A stretch of DNA of 64,000 nucleotides from Streptomyces venezuelae (GTDB lineage: Bacteria > Actinomycetota > Actinomycetes > Streptomycetales > Streptomycetaceae): assembly GCF_008642335.1 (NCBI RefSeq), contig NZ_CP029191.1, positions 4,712,001 through 4,776,000 on the forward strand, in the 5' to 3' direction. The notes below the pieces were generated by a model that was not told the origin of the DNA, did no database searches, and saw nothing but the letters and a program-made list of their open reading frames with translations. Position numbers and translations under genes: made by a program. The stretch's first letter is position 1, and each line of letters opens with the position of its first letter. This document shows positions 1 to 8,500 of this stretch, piece by piece.

Positions 1-92
1 GCTCCGCGCGCAAGGTGACCGTCGACCTGTACCAGCAGTACGGCGCCGCCTGGACCAACCCCGTCGCGCAGCAGCCCGGGACGGGCCGATGA
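1..92 (+). CDS. 3' end of an upstream gene in the Tad locus (partial)
   Basis: An open frame runs from the left edge (reading from base 3) to a TGA at 90-92 and ends ...WTNPVAQQPGTGR. The stop overlaps the ATG of the TadA ATPase at 89 in an ATGA junction, so the gene is translationally coupled to the pilus operon. In actinobacterial Tad loci this position is often held by a TadZ/CpaE-like ATPase or a SAF-domain (CpaB-like) protein. The 29 visible residues carry no diagnostic motif, so that identity is inferred from context only. Confidence 0.6.
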   Translation, partial: SARKVTVDLYQQYGAAWTNPVAQQPGTGR

Positions 93-1399
93 GCGCACCC
101 GTCGATCACCAGCTCGTCAAGCGGTTCCGGCAGGACGCCGGTGACCGCATCGCCGAGCAGCGCCGCCTCGACCAGGTCTCCGGCGTCACCCCGATGTCGG
201 GCGAGGACGAGCGGCACTACGCCCGCGCCGTCATCGCGCAGATCCTCGAGGAGTACGCGCGCACGGAGATCAACGCCGGGCGCACCCCCCTCGACGCGGA
301 GACCGAGGAGCAGTACGCGGCGGCCGTGCACGCCGCGCTCTTCGGTGTCGGACGGCTCCAGCCGCTGCTCGACGACCCCGAGGTCGAGAACATCGACATC
401 AACGGCTGCGACCAGGTGTTCGTCGGATACGCCGACGGCCGCGAGACCAAGGCCGACCCGGTCGCCGAGACGGATGAAGAGCTCGTCGAGCTCATCCAGG
501 TGCTCGGCGCGTACTCCGGTCTGTCGTCACGCCCCTTCGACTCCGCCAACCCGCAGCTCGACCTGCGTCTGCCCGACGGCTCACGTCTGTCGGCCGTCAT
601 GGACGTCACGCGCCGCCCCGCCCTGTCCATCCGCCGCGCGCGCATGGGCAAGGTCTTCATGTCCGACCTCGTCGGGAACGGCACGCTGACGCCCGAGATC
701 GGGCACTTCCTCGCCTGCGCCGTCCGCGCCCGCAAGAACATCATGATCGCGGGCGCGACCAACGCGGGAAAGACGACGCTGCTGCGCGCCCTCGCCAACG
801 AGATCCCGCCGCACGAACGCCTCGTCACCGTCGAGCGCGCCCTGGAGCTCGGCCTCGACCAGTTCGCCGACCTGCACCCCAACGTCGTCGCCTTCGAGGA
901 GCGCCTGCCCAACTCCGAGGGCCAGGGCGAGATCTCGATGGCGGAGCTCGTGCGCCGTTCGCTCCGCATGAACCCCTCCCGCGTCATCGTCGGTGAGGTC
1001 CTCGGCGACGAGATCGTGACCATGCTCAACGCGATGTCGCAGGGCAACGACGGCTCGCTCTCCACGATCCACGCCAACAGCTCCAGCGAGGTCTTCAACC
1101 GCATCTCGACGTACGCGCTGCAGGCCTCCGAGCGGCTTCCCATCGAGGCGAGCCAGATGCTCGTCGCGGGCGCCGTCAACTTCGTCGTCTTCATCCAGCG
1201 GCGCAACAACTACCAGTCCGGCGGCAAGCTCCAGCGCATGGTGACCTCCGTCCGCGAGGTCAACGGCGTCGACGGCCGCGTCCTGTCCAGCGAGGTCTTC
1301 GCGGAGGCCCCCGACGGACGCGTCGTCGCCCACGCGCCGATCGCCTGCATGGACGAGCTGGCCGCGTACGGCTACCGCCCCGCCGGGCAATGGGGGTGA
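89..1399 (+). CDS. tadA: TadA/CpaF-type secretion ATPase
   Basis: Hexameric type II/IV secretion ATPase of the VirB11/CpaF family, expected to power Tad pilus assembly from the cytoplasmic face of the membrane. The 436 residues have an N-terminal helical domain, an intermediate region containing NPQLDLRLPDGSRL (about residues 153-166), a Walker A motif GATNAGKTT (about 221-229), a Walker B/Asp-box region with RVIVGEVLGDE (about 300-310) and a downstream STIHANS segment with the usual conserved His. Length is normal for CpaF. The start overlaps the preceding stop. TadB begins 7 bp downstream, so this is the first complete gene of a polycistronic pilus operon. Confidence 0.93.
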   Translation: MSAPVDHQLVKRFRQDAGDRIAEQRRLDQVSGVTPMSGEDERHYARAVIAQILEEYARTEINAGRTPLDAETEEQYAAAVHAALFGVGRLQPLLDDPEVENIDINGCDQVFVGYADGRETKADPVAETDEELVELIQVLGAYSGLSSRPFDSANPQLDLRLPDGSRLSAVMDVTRRPALSIRRARMGKVFMSDLVGNGTLTPEIGHFLACAVRARKNIMIAGATNAGKTTLLRALANEIPPHERLVTVERALELGLDQFADLHPNVVAFEERLPNSEGQGEISMAELVRRSLRMNPSRVIVGEVLGDEIVTMLNAMSQGNDGSLSTIHANSSSEVFNRISTYALQASERLPIEASQMLVAGAVNFVVFIQRRNNYQSGGKLQRMVTSVREVNGVDGRVLSSEVFAEAPDGRVVAHAPIACMDELAAYGYRPAGQWG

Positions 1400-1406
1400 G
1401 CACGAC

Positions 1407-2480
1407 ATGACGCACGACATGGCGCACGACATGAACGCACTGGCCGCTCTCGACGGCCTCGGCTCCATGGGCGGCGTCTTCTCGCTGCCCGTCCTGTACG
1501 CGCTGGCCTGCGGCGTCGCCGCGGGCGGCGGACTCGCGCTGCTCGTGGTCGCGATCCGCGGCCTGCCCGCCAAGCCCGCGCACGAGAAGCACCGGGCGAG
1601 CGAGCGCGCGAGCGAACTCGTCCGCTTCGTGGGCCGGCGCGGCTCCGCCGCCATCGGCGTCGGCCTGGTCGTCCTGCTCCTGACCCGCTGGGCCGTCGCG
1701 GGCATCGCGGCCGGCATCCTCGTCTTCTTCTGGGACAAGCTGTTCGGCGGCGCGGCCGAGGAGCGCGCGCAGATGAAGCGCGTCGAGGCCCTGGCCGCCT
1801 GGACGGAGTCGCTGCGCGACACCATCGCGGGCGCCGTCGGCCTGGAACAGGCGATCCCCGCGTCCGCGCGGGCCGCCGCCCCGGTGCTCCGCCCCCACCT
1901 GGACGCGCTCGTCGACCGCCTCCGTGCGCGCACCCCGCTCCCCGAGGCCCTCCAGATCCTGGCCGACGAGATCGACGACGCCTCGGCCGACATCATCGTC
2001 GCCGCCCTGATCCTCAACGCCAAGCTGCGCGGCCCCGGCCTGCGCCAGGTCCTCGGCGCGCTCGCCAAGTCGGCGCGCGAGGAGGTCGACATGCGCCAGC
2101 GCGTCATGGCGCAGCGCGCCTCGACCCGCCGCTCGGTGCAGATCGTCGTCGCCGTCTCCATCGCCTTCGTGCTCGGCCTGTCCATCTTCAACCGCGAGTT
2201 CGTGGAGCCGTACGGCACGCCCGTCGGTCAGCTCGTCCTCGCCATGGTCTGCGCGCTGTTCGCGCTCGGCTTCTGGTGGCTGCGGAAGCTGTCGACGGTG
2301 GAGACGCCGGACCGCTTCCTGGTCAAGGACGAGCCGGGCGTCCAGTTCGTACGTCCCCGGGGCCCCGGCGGCGCACCCGTGCCCGGCGGCCCCGAGCAGG
2401 CACCGCAGTTCGGCCGCCCCGGCGCCGCCCCGCAGACCCTGCCGGGATACTCCAACCCGTCCGAGGGGGTACGGCGATGA
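1407..2480 (+). CDS. tadB: TadB-type pilus assembly membrane protein (T2SS F domain)
   Basis: Inner-membrane platform protein of the Tad system. Hydrophobic stretches lie near residues 18-40, 75-105, 248-265 and 275-295, flanking a cytoplasmic helical T2SSF domain with the pattern EALAAWTESLRDTIAGAVGLEQAI. The tail is rich in Pro and Gly (about 310-357). Three in-frame ATGs within the first 27 bp (1407, 1419, 1431) make the exact start uncertain; the first is kept because GGGGGTGAG lies about 9 bp upstream. The stop overlaps the start of the next gene (ATGA), as expected for a TadB/TadC pair. Confidence 0.9.
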   Translation: MTHDMAHDMNALAALDGLGSMGGVFSLPVLYALACGVAAGGGLALLVVAIRGLPAKPAHEKHRASERASELVRFVGRRGSAAIGVGLVVLLLTRWAVAGIAAGILVFFWDKLFGGAAEERAQMKRVEALAAWTESLRDTIAGAVGLEQAIPASARAAAPVLRPHLDALVDRLRARTPLPEALQILADEIDDASADIIVAALILNAKLRGPGLRQVLGALAKSAREEVDMRQRVMAQRASTRRSVQIVVAVSIAFVLGLSIFNREFVEPYGTPVGQLVLAMVCALFALGFWWLRKLSTVETPDRFLVKDEPGVQFVRPRGPGGAPVPGGPEQAPQFGRPGAAPQTLPGYSNPSEGVRR

Positions 2481-3406
2481 GCCTGACCATGCCGGTAGTG
2501 ATAGGCGCGATCCTCGGCCTCGGCATCTTCGTCCTCATCCGCGCCCTGATGCCGTCGAAGCGCAGCGCGGTCGCGACCGTCGCGCGCATCGACGCGATGC
2601 GGGCGCGCGGCGCGGCGTACGAGTCGCAGCGGGCCACGACGGACACCGAGAACCCCGGCAGGTTCGGGACGATGCGCGGCCGCGTGGGCCGGCGGGTCGC
2701 CGAGTTCTACCTCCAGCAGGGCTGGGAACAACGCTCGCTCCGCGCGGACCTCGCGGTCCTCGACCGCAGCTGGGAGAAGTTCCTGGCGACGAAGGTGCTG
2801 CTCGCCGCGGCCGGCGTGTTCTTCGGCCCGTTCCTCTTCGCGGTGATCTACACGCTCGGAGTCGGCCGCAGCCCGATCATCCCCGTGTGGCTCGCGCTCA
2901 TGTTCGGCGCGCTCTTCTTCTTCCTGCCGGACCTGGAAGTACGCAGGGACGCGGCGGACAAGCGGCGCGACCTGCGCCGTGTCATCGGCGCCTATCTGGA
3001 CCTGGTGTCGATGAGCCTCGCGGGCGGCCGCGGTCTCCCCGAGGCGCTCATGGCGGCGGCGGAGGTCTCCGACGGATGGGCGACGCAACGTATCCGAAGC
3101 GCTCTGGCCGACGCCCGCATCACCGGCGTCAGCCAGTGGCAGGCACTCGGCTCGCTCGGCGAGGAACTCGGCGTCGAGGAGCTGAAGGACCTGTCGGCGT
3201 CCCTGGCGCTGGTGGCGGACGACGGCGCGAAGGTGCGCGAGTCCCTCGCCTCCCGCGCGGAGACGATGCGACACCGCGAACTGGCCGAGATCGAGGGCAG
3301 TGCGGGCGAGAAATCCCAGTCGATGCTGGTCGCGCAGTTGCTTCTGTGCGCGGGCTTCCTGGTCTTCCTCATCTTCCCGGCGGCGATGCGCGTGTTCCAG
3401 GTCTGA
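2477..3406 (+). CDS. tadC: TadC-type pilus assembly membrane protein (T2SS F domain)
   Basis: Second platform protein of the Tad machine, 309 residues from the ATG that overlaps the tadB stop. An in-frame ATG at 2276 would give a longer product but lies wholly inside tadB, so it is rejected. An N-terminal membrane segment (MPVVIGAILGLGIFVLIRAL) and a central hydrophobic pair precede a T2SSF-like helical domain containing RRVIGAYLDLVSMSLAGGRGL. A C-terminal hydrophobic stretch (LLLCAGFLVFLIFPAAM) ends the protein. The last codons are copied just after the stop: GCGCGTGTTCCAGG occurs at 3388 and again at 3408. Confidence 0.9.
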   Translation: MSLTMPVVIGAILGLGIFVLIRALMPSKRSAVATVARIDAMRARGAAYESQRATTDTENPGRFGTMRGRVGRRVAEFYLQQGWEQRSLRADLAVLDRSWEKFLATKVLLAAAGVFFGPFLFAVIYTLGVGRSPIIPVWLALMFGALFFFLPDLEVRRDAADKRRDLRRVIGAYLDLVSMSLAGGRGLPEALMAAAEVSDGWATQRIRSALADARITGVSQWQALGSLGEELGVEELKDLSASLALVADDGAKVRESLASRAETMRHRELAEIEGSAGEKSQSMLVAQLLLCAGFLVFLIFPAAMRVFQV

Positions 3407-3491
3407 CGCGCGTGTTCCAGGACCAGGTGGCGTCGGCGACAACGGGGGCCGGCGCTTCTTCCCCCCACCAACTCTGAGAGGACTACTCATC

Positions 3492-3737
3492 ATGAACGGA
3501 CGGAACTTCAGTCACCCGGCTGTCGACTTCCTCGTGGCCTTCCTCAAGGGCCGCGTGGAGCGCGCCCGCTCCGGAGAGCTCGACCGCGGCGCGTCCGCGG
3601 TCGAGTGGGTCATCATCTCGGCGGTCGTCGTGGCGATCGTCGGCGTGGTGGCCGCGGTGATCAACGCGGCGCTGAAGGGCGGCGCGGACAAGGTCAGCGA
3701 CTGCATCAAGGGCGCGGACGCGGGCAGCACCTGCTGA
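3492..3737 (+). CDS. Flp-like pilin (Tad major pilin candidate)
   Basis: Small 81-residue protein from ATG 3492, behind a GAGAGG Shine-Dalgarno about 13 bp upstream. A polar N-terminal leader of about 33 residues ends in DRG, followed by a single hydrophobic helix (ASAVEWVIISAVVVAIVGVV) and a short tail with two cysteines. Placing prepilin peptidase cleavage after the Gly puts Glu at mature position +5, the hallmark of type IV prepilins and Flp pilins. The leader is longer than in proteobacterial Flp but usual for actinobacterial forms. It sits between tadC and the TadE-like genes and is presumably cleaved by the peptidase at 12075. Confidence 0.85.
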   Translation: MNGRNFSHPAVDFLVAFLKGRVERARSGELDRGASAVEWVIISAVVVAIVGVVAAVINAALKGGADKVSDCIKGADAGSTC

Positions 3738-3765
3738 CGACGGACGGTTATCTGGCTGCGGCATC

Positions 3766-4266
3766 GTGAAAGGCGACGGGGTTCGAGTGCGGGAGTCCGG
3801 CAGATCGCGCGGATCGCAGGGCCTACGGGGCCTGCGGAAGTGGATACGCCGCAGGGTGGAGGCCGCCTCCGCCCGCGGCGAATCCGGCATGACCGCGATC
3901 GAGTTCGTGCTGCTCACCCCGGTGCTGTTCTTCATGATCTTCGCGACGGTGCAGTTCGCCCTGTACTTCTTCGCGGACCACGTCGCCCAGGCGGCGGCGC
4001 AGGCGGGCGCGCGCAAGGCCCGCGCCACGGCCGACGAGAACGCGGGCGGCTGGCGGGGCGAGGCACGTGACGTGGCCGACGCGTACATCCGCCAGCTCGG
4101 GCCGAAGCTCGTGCTCGGCCCGGACGTGAAGACGATCCAGCCGGAGCAGAACACGGTCGGCGTGGAGATCACGGCACGGGTCCCCACGGTCTTCCCTGGC
4201 CTGGACCTGGACGTGCACGCGCGGTCGGCCGGTCCCGTCGAGCGGTTCGTGGAGGACAACGGCTGA
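3766..4266 (+). CDS. TadE-like pseudopilin
   Basis: 166 residues from GTG 3766. A later in-frame GTG at 3787 also has an upstream purine run, so the true start may be 7 codons further in. After a basic leader of about 43 residues comes ESG followed by MTAIEFVLLTPVLFFMIF, giving Glu at +5 of the predicted mature protein as in TadE pseudopilins. The rest is a soluble domain with the AQAGARKARA region typical of this family. The TGA shares one base with the ATG of the next gene, so the two are coupled. Confidence 0.85.
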   Translation: MKGDGVRVRESGRSRGSQGLRGLRKWIRRRVEAASARGESGMTAIEFVLLTPVLFFMIFATVQFALYFFADHVAQAAAQAGARKARATADENAGGWRGEARDVADAYIRQLGPKLVLGPDVKTIQPEQNTVGVEITARVPTVFPGLDLDVHARSAGPVERFVEDNG

Positions 4267-4703
4267 TGCGGGACGTATGCCTTCGCCTGCGCGCCGTTCG
4301 GCTGCGCGACGACCGGGGCCTCTCCACGGTCGAAGTGGTGATCCTGGCCCCGGTGATGATCCTCCTCATCCTGGTCCTGGTGGCCTTCGGCCAGCTCGTC
4401 GACGGCCGCGGAGCCATCGACGGTGCCGCACGCGACGCGGCCCGCGCGGGCTCGATCCAGAAGGAACACGGCACGGCGCTGGCGGAAGCGCGTGCGGCGG
4501 CGCGGGCCGACCTGGCGGATGTCTGCTCGGGCCCGGTCTCGGTGGTCCAGAAGAGCAAGGGCTTCGACGAGAAGGTCGACCCGTTCTTCACGGTGGAGGT
4601 CAGCTGCGAGGTCAGGGGCCTGGCCATGCTGGGCCTGGACATCCCGACGACGCTGGAGGCCACCTTCAGCTCCCCGCTCGACCCGTACCGGAGGCAGGCG
4701 TGA
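4266..4703 (+). CDS. TadE/TadF-like pseudopilin
   Basis: 145 residues starting at the ATG that shares its A with the upstream stop. The leader ends in DDRG and is followed by LSTVEVVILAPVMILLILVL, again placing Glu at +5 after a Gly cleavage site. The GAARDAARAGS segment just after the helix is a family hallmark of TadE-like proteins. The product is expected to be processed by the prepilin peptidase and to act as a minor pseudopilin. Its TGA overlaps the GTG of the following gene. Confidence 0.85.
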   Translation: MRDVCLRLRAVRLRDDRGLSTVEVVILAPVMILLILVLVAFGQLVDGRGAIDGAARDAARAGSIQKEHGTALAEARAAARADLADVCSGPVSVVQKSKGFDEKVDPFFTVEVSCEVRGLAMLGLDIPTTLEATFSSPLDPYRRQA

Positions 4704-5182
4704 CGCGCCGCACGGCCACCGCTGCCACCGCCGCGGTACGCGACTGGGTCGCGTCCCGCCGCGTCCGCCTCGACGACCGGGGCTCGGGCGCGGGCGCGGT
4801 CATCATCTTCGCGATCGTCTTCCTCGCGCTCGCGGCGTTCGTCATCGACGGCGGCCTGTCCATCTCGAAGCGGGAACGCGCCGCGGACATCGCGGAACAG
4901 GCCGCGCGCTACGCGGCCCAGGACCTCGACCTCGAAGACATCTACGAGGGCGTCAAGGGCGCCCCCATCAACTTCGAGAACTGCGACGCGCGCGTGGCGG
5001 CATACGTGGCGGAGGCGGGCCTCAAGGGCGCGGACGTCGCCAACACCCACTGCGTGACGGCGAACGAACAACAGGTCGAGGTCGAGGTCCAGATGACCTA
5101 CAGCCCGGTGTTCACGGGAATGTTCTACGGCGGGGACGTGACGGTGAAGGGACGGGCGGTCGCGGAGAACGAGGTGGGCTGA
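4700..5182 (+). CDS. TadG-like pilus assembly protein (Flp biogenesis, N-terminal membrane anchor)
   Basis: 160 residues from GTG 4700, which overlaps the previous stop as GTGA; a longer in-frame reading from 4277 runs through the preceding gene and is rejected. The protein has the pattern DDRGSGAGAVIIFAIVFLAL, a hydrophobic helix and an extracytoplasmic domain. Residues after the helix (VIDGGLSISKRERAADIAEQAARYAAQ) are typical of TadG/Flp-biogenesis proteins. Unlike its two neighbours it lacks Glu at +5, so it may be anchored rather than cleaved. It is the last plus-strand gene before the opposite-strand RHS block. Confidence 0.8.
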   Translation: MTRRTATAATAAVRDWVASRRVRLDDRGSGAGAVIIFAIVFLALAAFVIDGGLSISKRERAADIAEQAARYAAQDLDLEDIYEGVKGAPINFENCDARVAAYVAEAGLKGADVANTHCVTANEQQVEVEVQMTYSPVFTGMFYGGDVTVKGRAVAENEVG

Positions 5183-5209
5183 GCCGCGACGTCAAGGCGC
5201 CCCTCACGA

Positions 5210-5563
5210 CTACTTGTCGCCCCCACCCTTCCCACCCTTTTCGCCCTTCCCTTCCTTCTCCTTGACCGCGTCGTTGATTTTCTTCGTCAGGTCGTCCTCG
5301 AGCTTCTTGAACTCACGGACCACCGCGTCGGACAGATCGGCGAGCTGGTCGAGTTGCTGACCGATGTCCTCCCGCCCGTCCTCCCAGTTGGACTCGAAGT
5401 CCTCCAGGGAGTCGTACACGCCACCGTCACCGATGTCGTCCTTGTAGGACTCGAAGGTCTTCTTCGTACGGTTCATCCGCGTCTTGATGGAACGCAGCCT
5501 GCTCCCGTAGTCCTCGAGATCGGTGAGCGGAATGGAAAGGTCACTCTTGCCCTTGGCGCCCAT
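5210..5563 (-). CDS. Small acidic coiled-coil protein beside RHS gene (WXG100/ESX-helper-like, function unknown)
   Basis: 117 residues from the ATG at 5561-5563, preceded by GGGAGGGG about 9 bp upstream; an in-frame extension to 5755 overlaps the RHS gene and is rejected. The predicted fold is almost wholly helical: IPLTDLEDYGSRLRSIKTRM, then SLEDFESNWEDGREDIGQQL, then a charged tail of K, E and G. A helix-turn-helix with Trp and Gly near the turn (NWEDG) resembles the WXG100-like helpers I associate with Streptomyces RHS/ESX loci. That is a resemblance, not an identification. It could instead be an immunity protein left behind when the neighbouring toxin domain was lost. It converges with the TadG-like gene 27 bp away. 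Confidence 0.65.
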   Translation of the reverse strand: MGAKGKSDLSIPLTDLEDYGSRLRSIKTRMNRTKKTFESYKDDIGDGGVYDSLEDFESNWEDGREDIGQQLDQLADLSDAVVREFKKLEDDLTKKINDAVKEKEGKGEKGGKGGGDK

Positions 5564-5580
5564 GTTTGTTGTCCCCTCCC

Positions 5581-8500
5581 TCAGGTGCCTGAACAGCTTA
5601 GGTGTCGGGCGGTTTCCGGGTCGTAGTAGTCGGAGCCGGTGTAGTGCAGGCCCGATTCCGGGTCGAAGTACTGGCCGGGGGAGCGCAGGGGGGTGTATGC
5701 CGTGCTGTTGGCCGGCCAGGCTGTCGTTCCCCAGAAGGTGCTGCGGGTTCGCCACGTGATCGTGCCGTGGTCGTCGACGAGTTCCGTGGGTGTGCCGGTC
5801 CGGTCGGTGACGATCGTGAAGGAGCGGGAGTCGACCGTGTGGATGCGTTCCGACTGGGCGATGGGGTCGTCGCCCTCGTAGTCCCAGGTCAGGCTCACCG
5901 GGTGTGGCAGGTTCCGGTCCGTCGTCGTCTGTTCGCAGAGCGCCGTGCCGTCCCAGGTGAAGTCGGTTCGCTCGGCCACCCCGTCATCGCCGGGTGCCAG
6001 TCGTTCTTTCGTGGTGCGGCGGCCCAAGGGGTCGTACGTGTAGCGCCAGCGCGTGCCGTCCGGGGTGACCACCGAGGTGAGGCGGTCCTCCGCGTCCCAC
6101 GTGTACCGCCACGACAGGCCCGGCTTCCGGCGCAGGATCACGCGGCCCTGGGCGTCGTATTCGTAGCGCGTGCGGCCGGCTTGGACGAGGTCGGTGCCGG
6201 AGTACGCACGGGGGCCCGTGGACTCGTGGCCGGGGTGGATGTCGGGCCAGGCGGCGTACGTCTGGTTGCCCGCGGGGTCGTAGGCGTACGTCTCCGTCCA
6301 GTCGTGGGCGTACACGGCCGTGACCCGGCCCGCCGGGTCGAGGTCGAAGTGGCGTCCGCCGGAGAGGTGGTCGCCGAGGGCGGTGACGGCTCCGTCGGTG
6401 CGGTAGGTGTACGTGCGGTGCTGGACCGGGCTGCCGTCCGGTGCCGTCACCGTTTGGGTCGTGAGGCGGCCGACCTCGTCGTAGGCGCGCTCCAGGGTCA
6501 CGCACGTGTCGGCTCCGGCGCGCCGGACCACCTCCCTGCCCGCCGCGTCCCGCTCGAACTCCACGGTCCCGCCGCCGGACGTGGTGAGCCGGGCGCGGCG
6601 GCCCGCCGCGTCGTACTCCCAGCTGCTGGTCGCCCCGGTCGGAGTCGTGCGTCCCGTACGACGGCCCGCCTCGTCGTACGCGTACGTGAGCGGCCCGCGT
6701 CCCTCGACCGTCTCGGAGAGCAGGCGGCCCGAACCGTCCCGCTCCAGGGTGAGCCGGCAGTCCGGGCCCGCCGCGCCGACCAGGTTGCCGAGCACGTCGT
6801 ACGCGAAGGTGGTGACCGCCTCGGCGGTCTCCTTGCGGACCAGCCGGTCCGACGCGTCGTAGGAGAAGGAGATCGACTCCCCGGCGGCGTTCGTCCGTCG
6901 CACCAGGCGTCCCGCGGCGTCGTACGCGTAGGACAGGGTGCGGCCGTCGAAGTCGGTCTCCGCGACCATGCGGCCCGCCGCGTCGTACTCGTACGTCCAG
7001 GACAGGCCCCGCGGGTCGTCGACCTGGGTGAGGCGCAGGGACGCGTCGTGGTCGAAGTGGTGGCGTGCCCCGTCGGCGCCGACGCGCGCGGCGAGCAGGT
7101 CGAAGTGCGTGTACTCGAACGACGAGACCTGGCCCAACTGGTCGGTGTGGGCGATGCGGTTGCCCTCGCCGTCGTACGTCCAGGTCTCCACCGCGCCGTC
7201 AGGGGTCGTGCGCCGGACGAGTCGGCCCTCCGTCGACCACGCGAAATGAGTGGTGTGGCGGAGGGGGTCGGTGACGGACGTGGGGCGTCCCAGCGCGTCG
7301 CGCTGCCAGACCGTGACGGCGCCCAGCGGATCCGTGACCTTGAGCGGCAGACCCGCGCCGTCGCACCGCAGCGTGGTCGTGTTGCCGGCTCCGTCGGTGA
7401 CCGAGAGAGGGTGCCCCGCGGGCGTGTAGGCGTGGTGGACGGTCACACCGGACGGCTCGGTGACCGACGTGCGGTTGCCGCGCTCGTCGTACCCGTACCG
7501 CCACGTGGTGCCGTCGGGCAGGTCGACGGCCGTCTTGAGGTTCAGGTCGTTGTAGGCGAAGCGGATGACGGCGCCGTCGGGCCGTGTCACCTCGGTCGGC
7601 AGGCCCAGTTCGTTGTTGACGTACGCCGTGGTGCGGCCGAGCTGGTCCGTCGTGGCGGCGACGTGACGCAGCGCGTCGTACGCGGTCGTGACCGTGCCGC
7701 CGAGCGGGTCGGTCTCGGCGACGACCAGGCAGTGGTCGTCGACGGCGAAGCGCGAGGTGGCGCCCCCGGCCGTGGTGACCTCGGTGACGCGGCAGCCGGG
7801 CCGGTCGGGGTCGGGGGCGTCGTACGTGAAGGTGTGGGCCAGGTGCCCGGCCATGCCCCGCTGGGCGACACAGCGGTCCTGGTCGTCGTAGGCGTACGTG
7901 TAGCGGCTGTTGTTCGTGTCCTCCCACGCTGTGAGGCGCAGCCGTTCGTCGTACGTGAACCGCGTCGGCAGACCGGAGGAGTCGGTGACGGCGGTGAGGT
8001 TGCCGTCGGTGTAGCCGTACCGCTTGACGACGAGGTCGTCGCCGCTGCCGTCTACGGCGGCGCCCGCCACGCCGATCGCGGTGACGCGCCCGTCCTCGAC
8101 GGTCAGCATCACGTAGTAGCCGCCGCTGTGGAGGATCGCGCGCGGGGCACCCTCCGTGTCGTAGTCGAAGTCGACGGTGTTGCGGTTGCGGTCCGAGACC
8201 ATGGTCAGCAGGGCCACGCCGTCCTCCTCGCGGGGCGCGGCGAAGCGGCGGGCGACGCCGGTGACCGGGTCGGTGACGCGGTAGCCGCCGTCGGCGAGGC
8301 GTTTCAGGGGCCATCGGGGGCCGGACTCGGGCAGTACGAGTTCCGTGGGCGTTGCCGTGGATTCCGTCGGGTGCGGGTACGTGAGGAGCATGCCGTCCTC
8401 CGTCACGAACACGACCCCGTCCTCGTCGACTTCGAGGCGCTGGTCGATCGTGGAGGTCCACATCGGCCCGAACCAGCCGCCGGACCGGTAGCCCGAGGCG

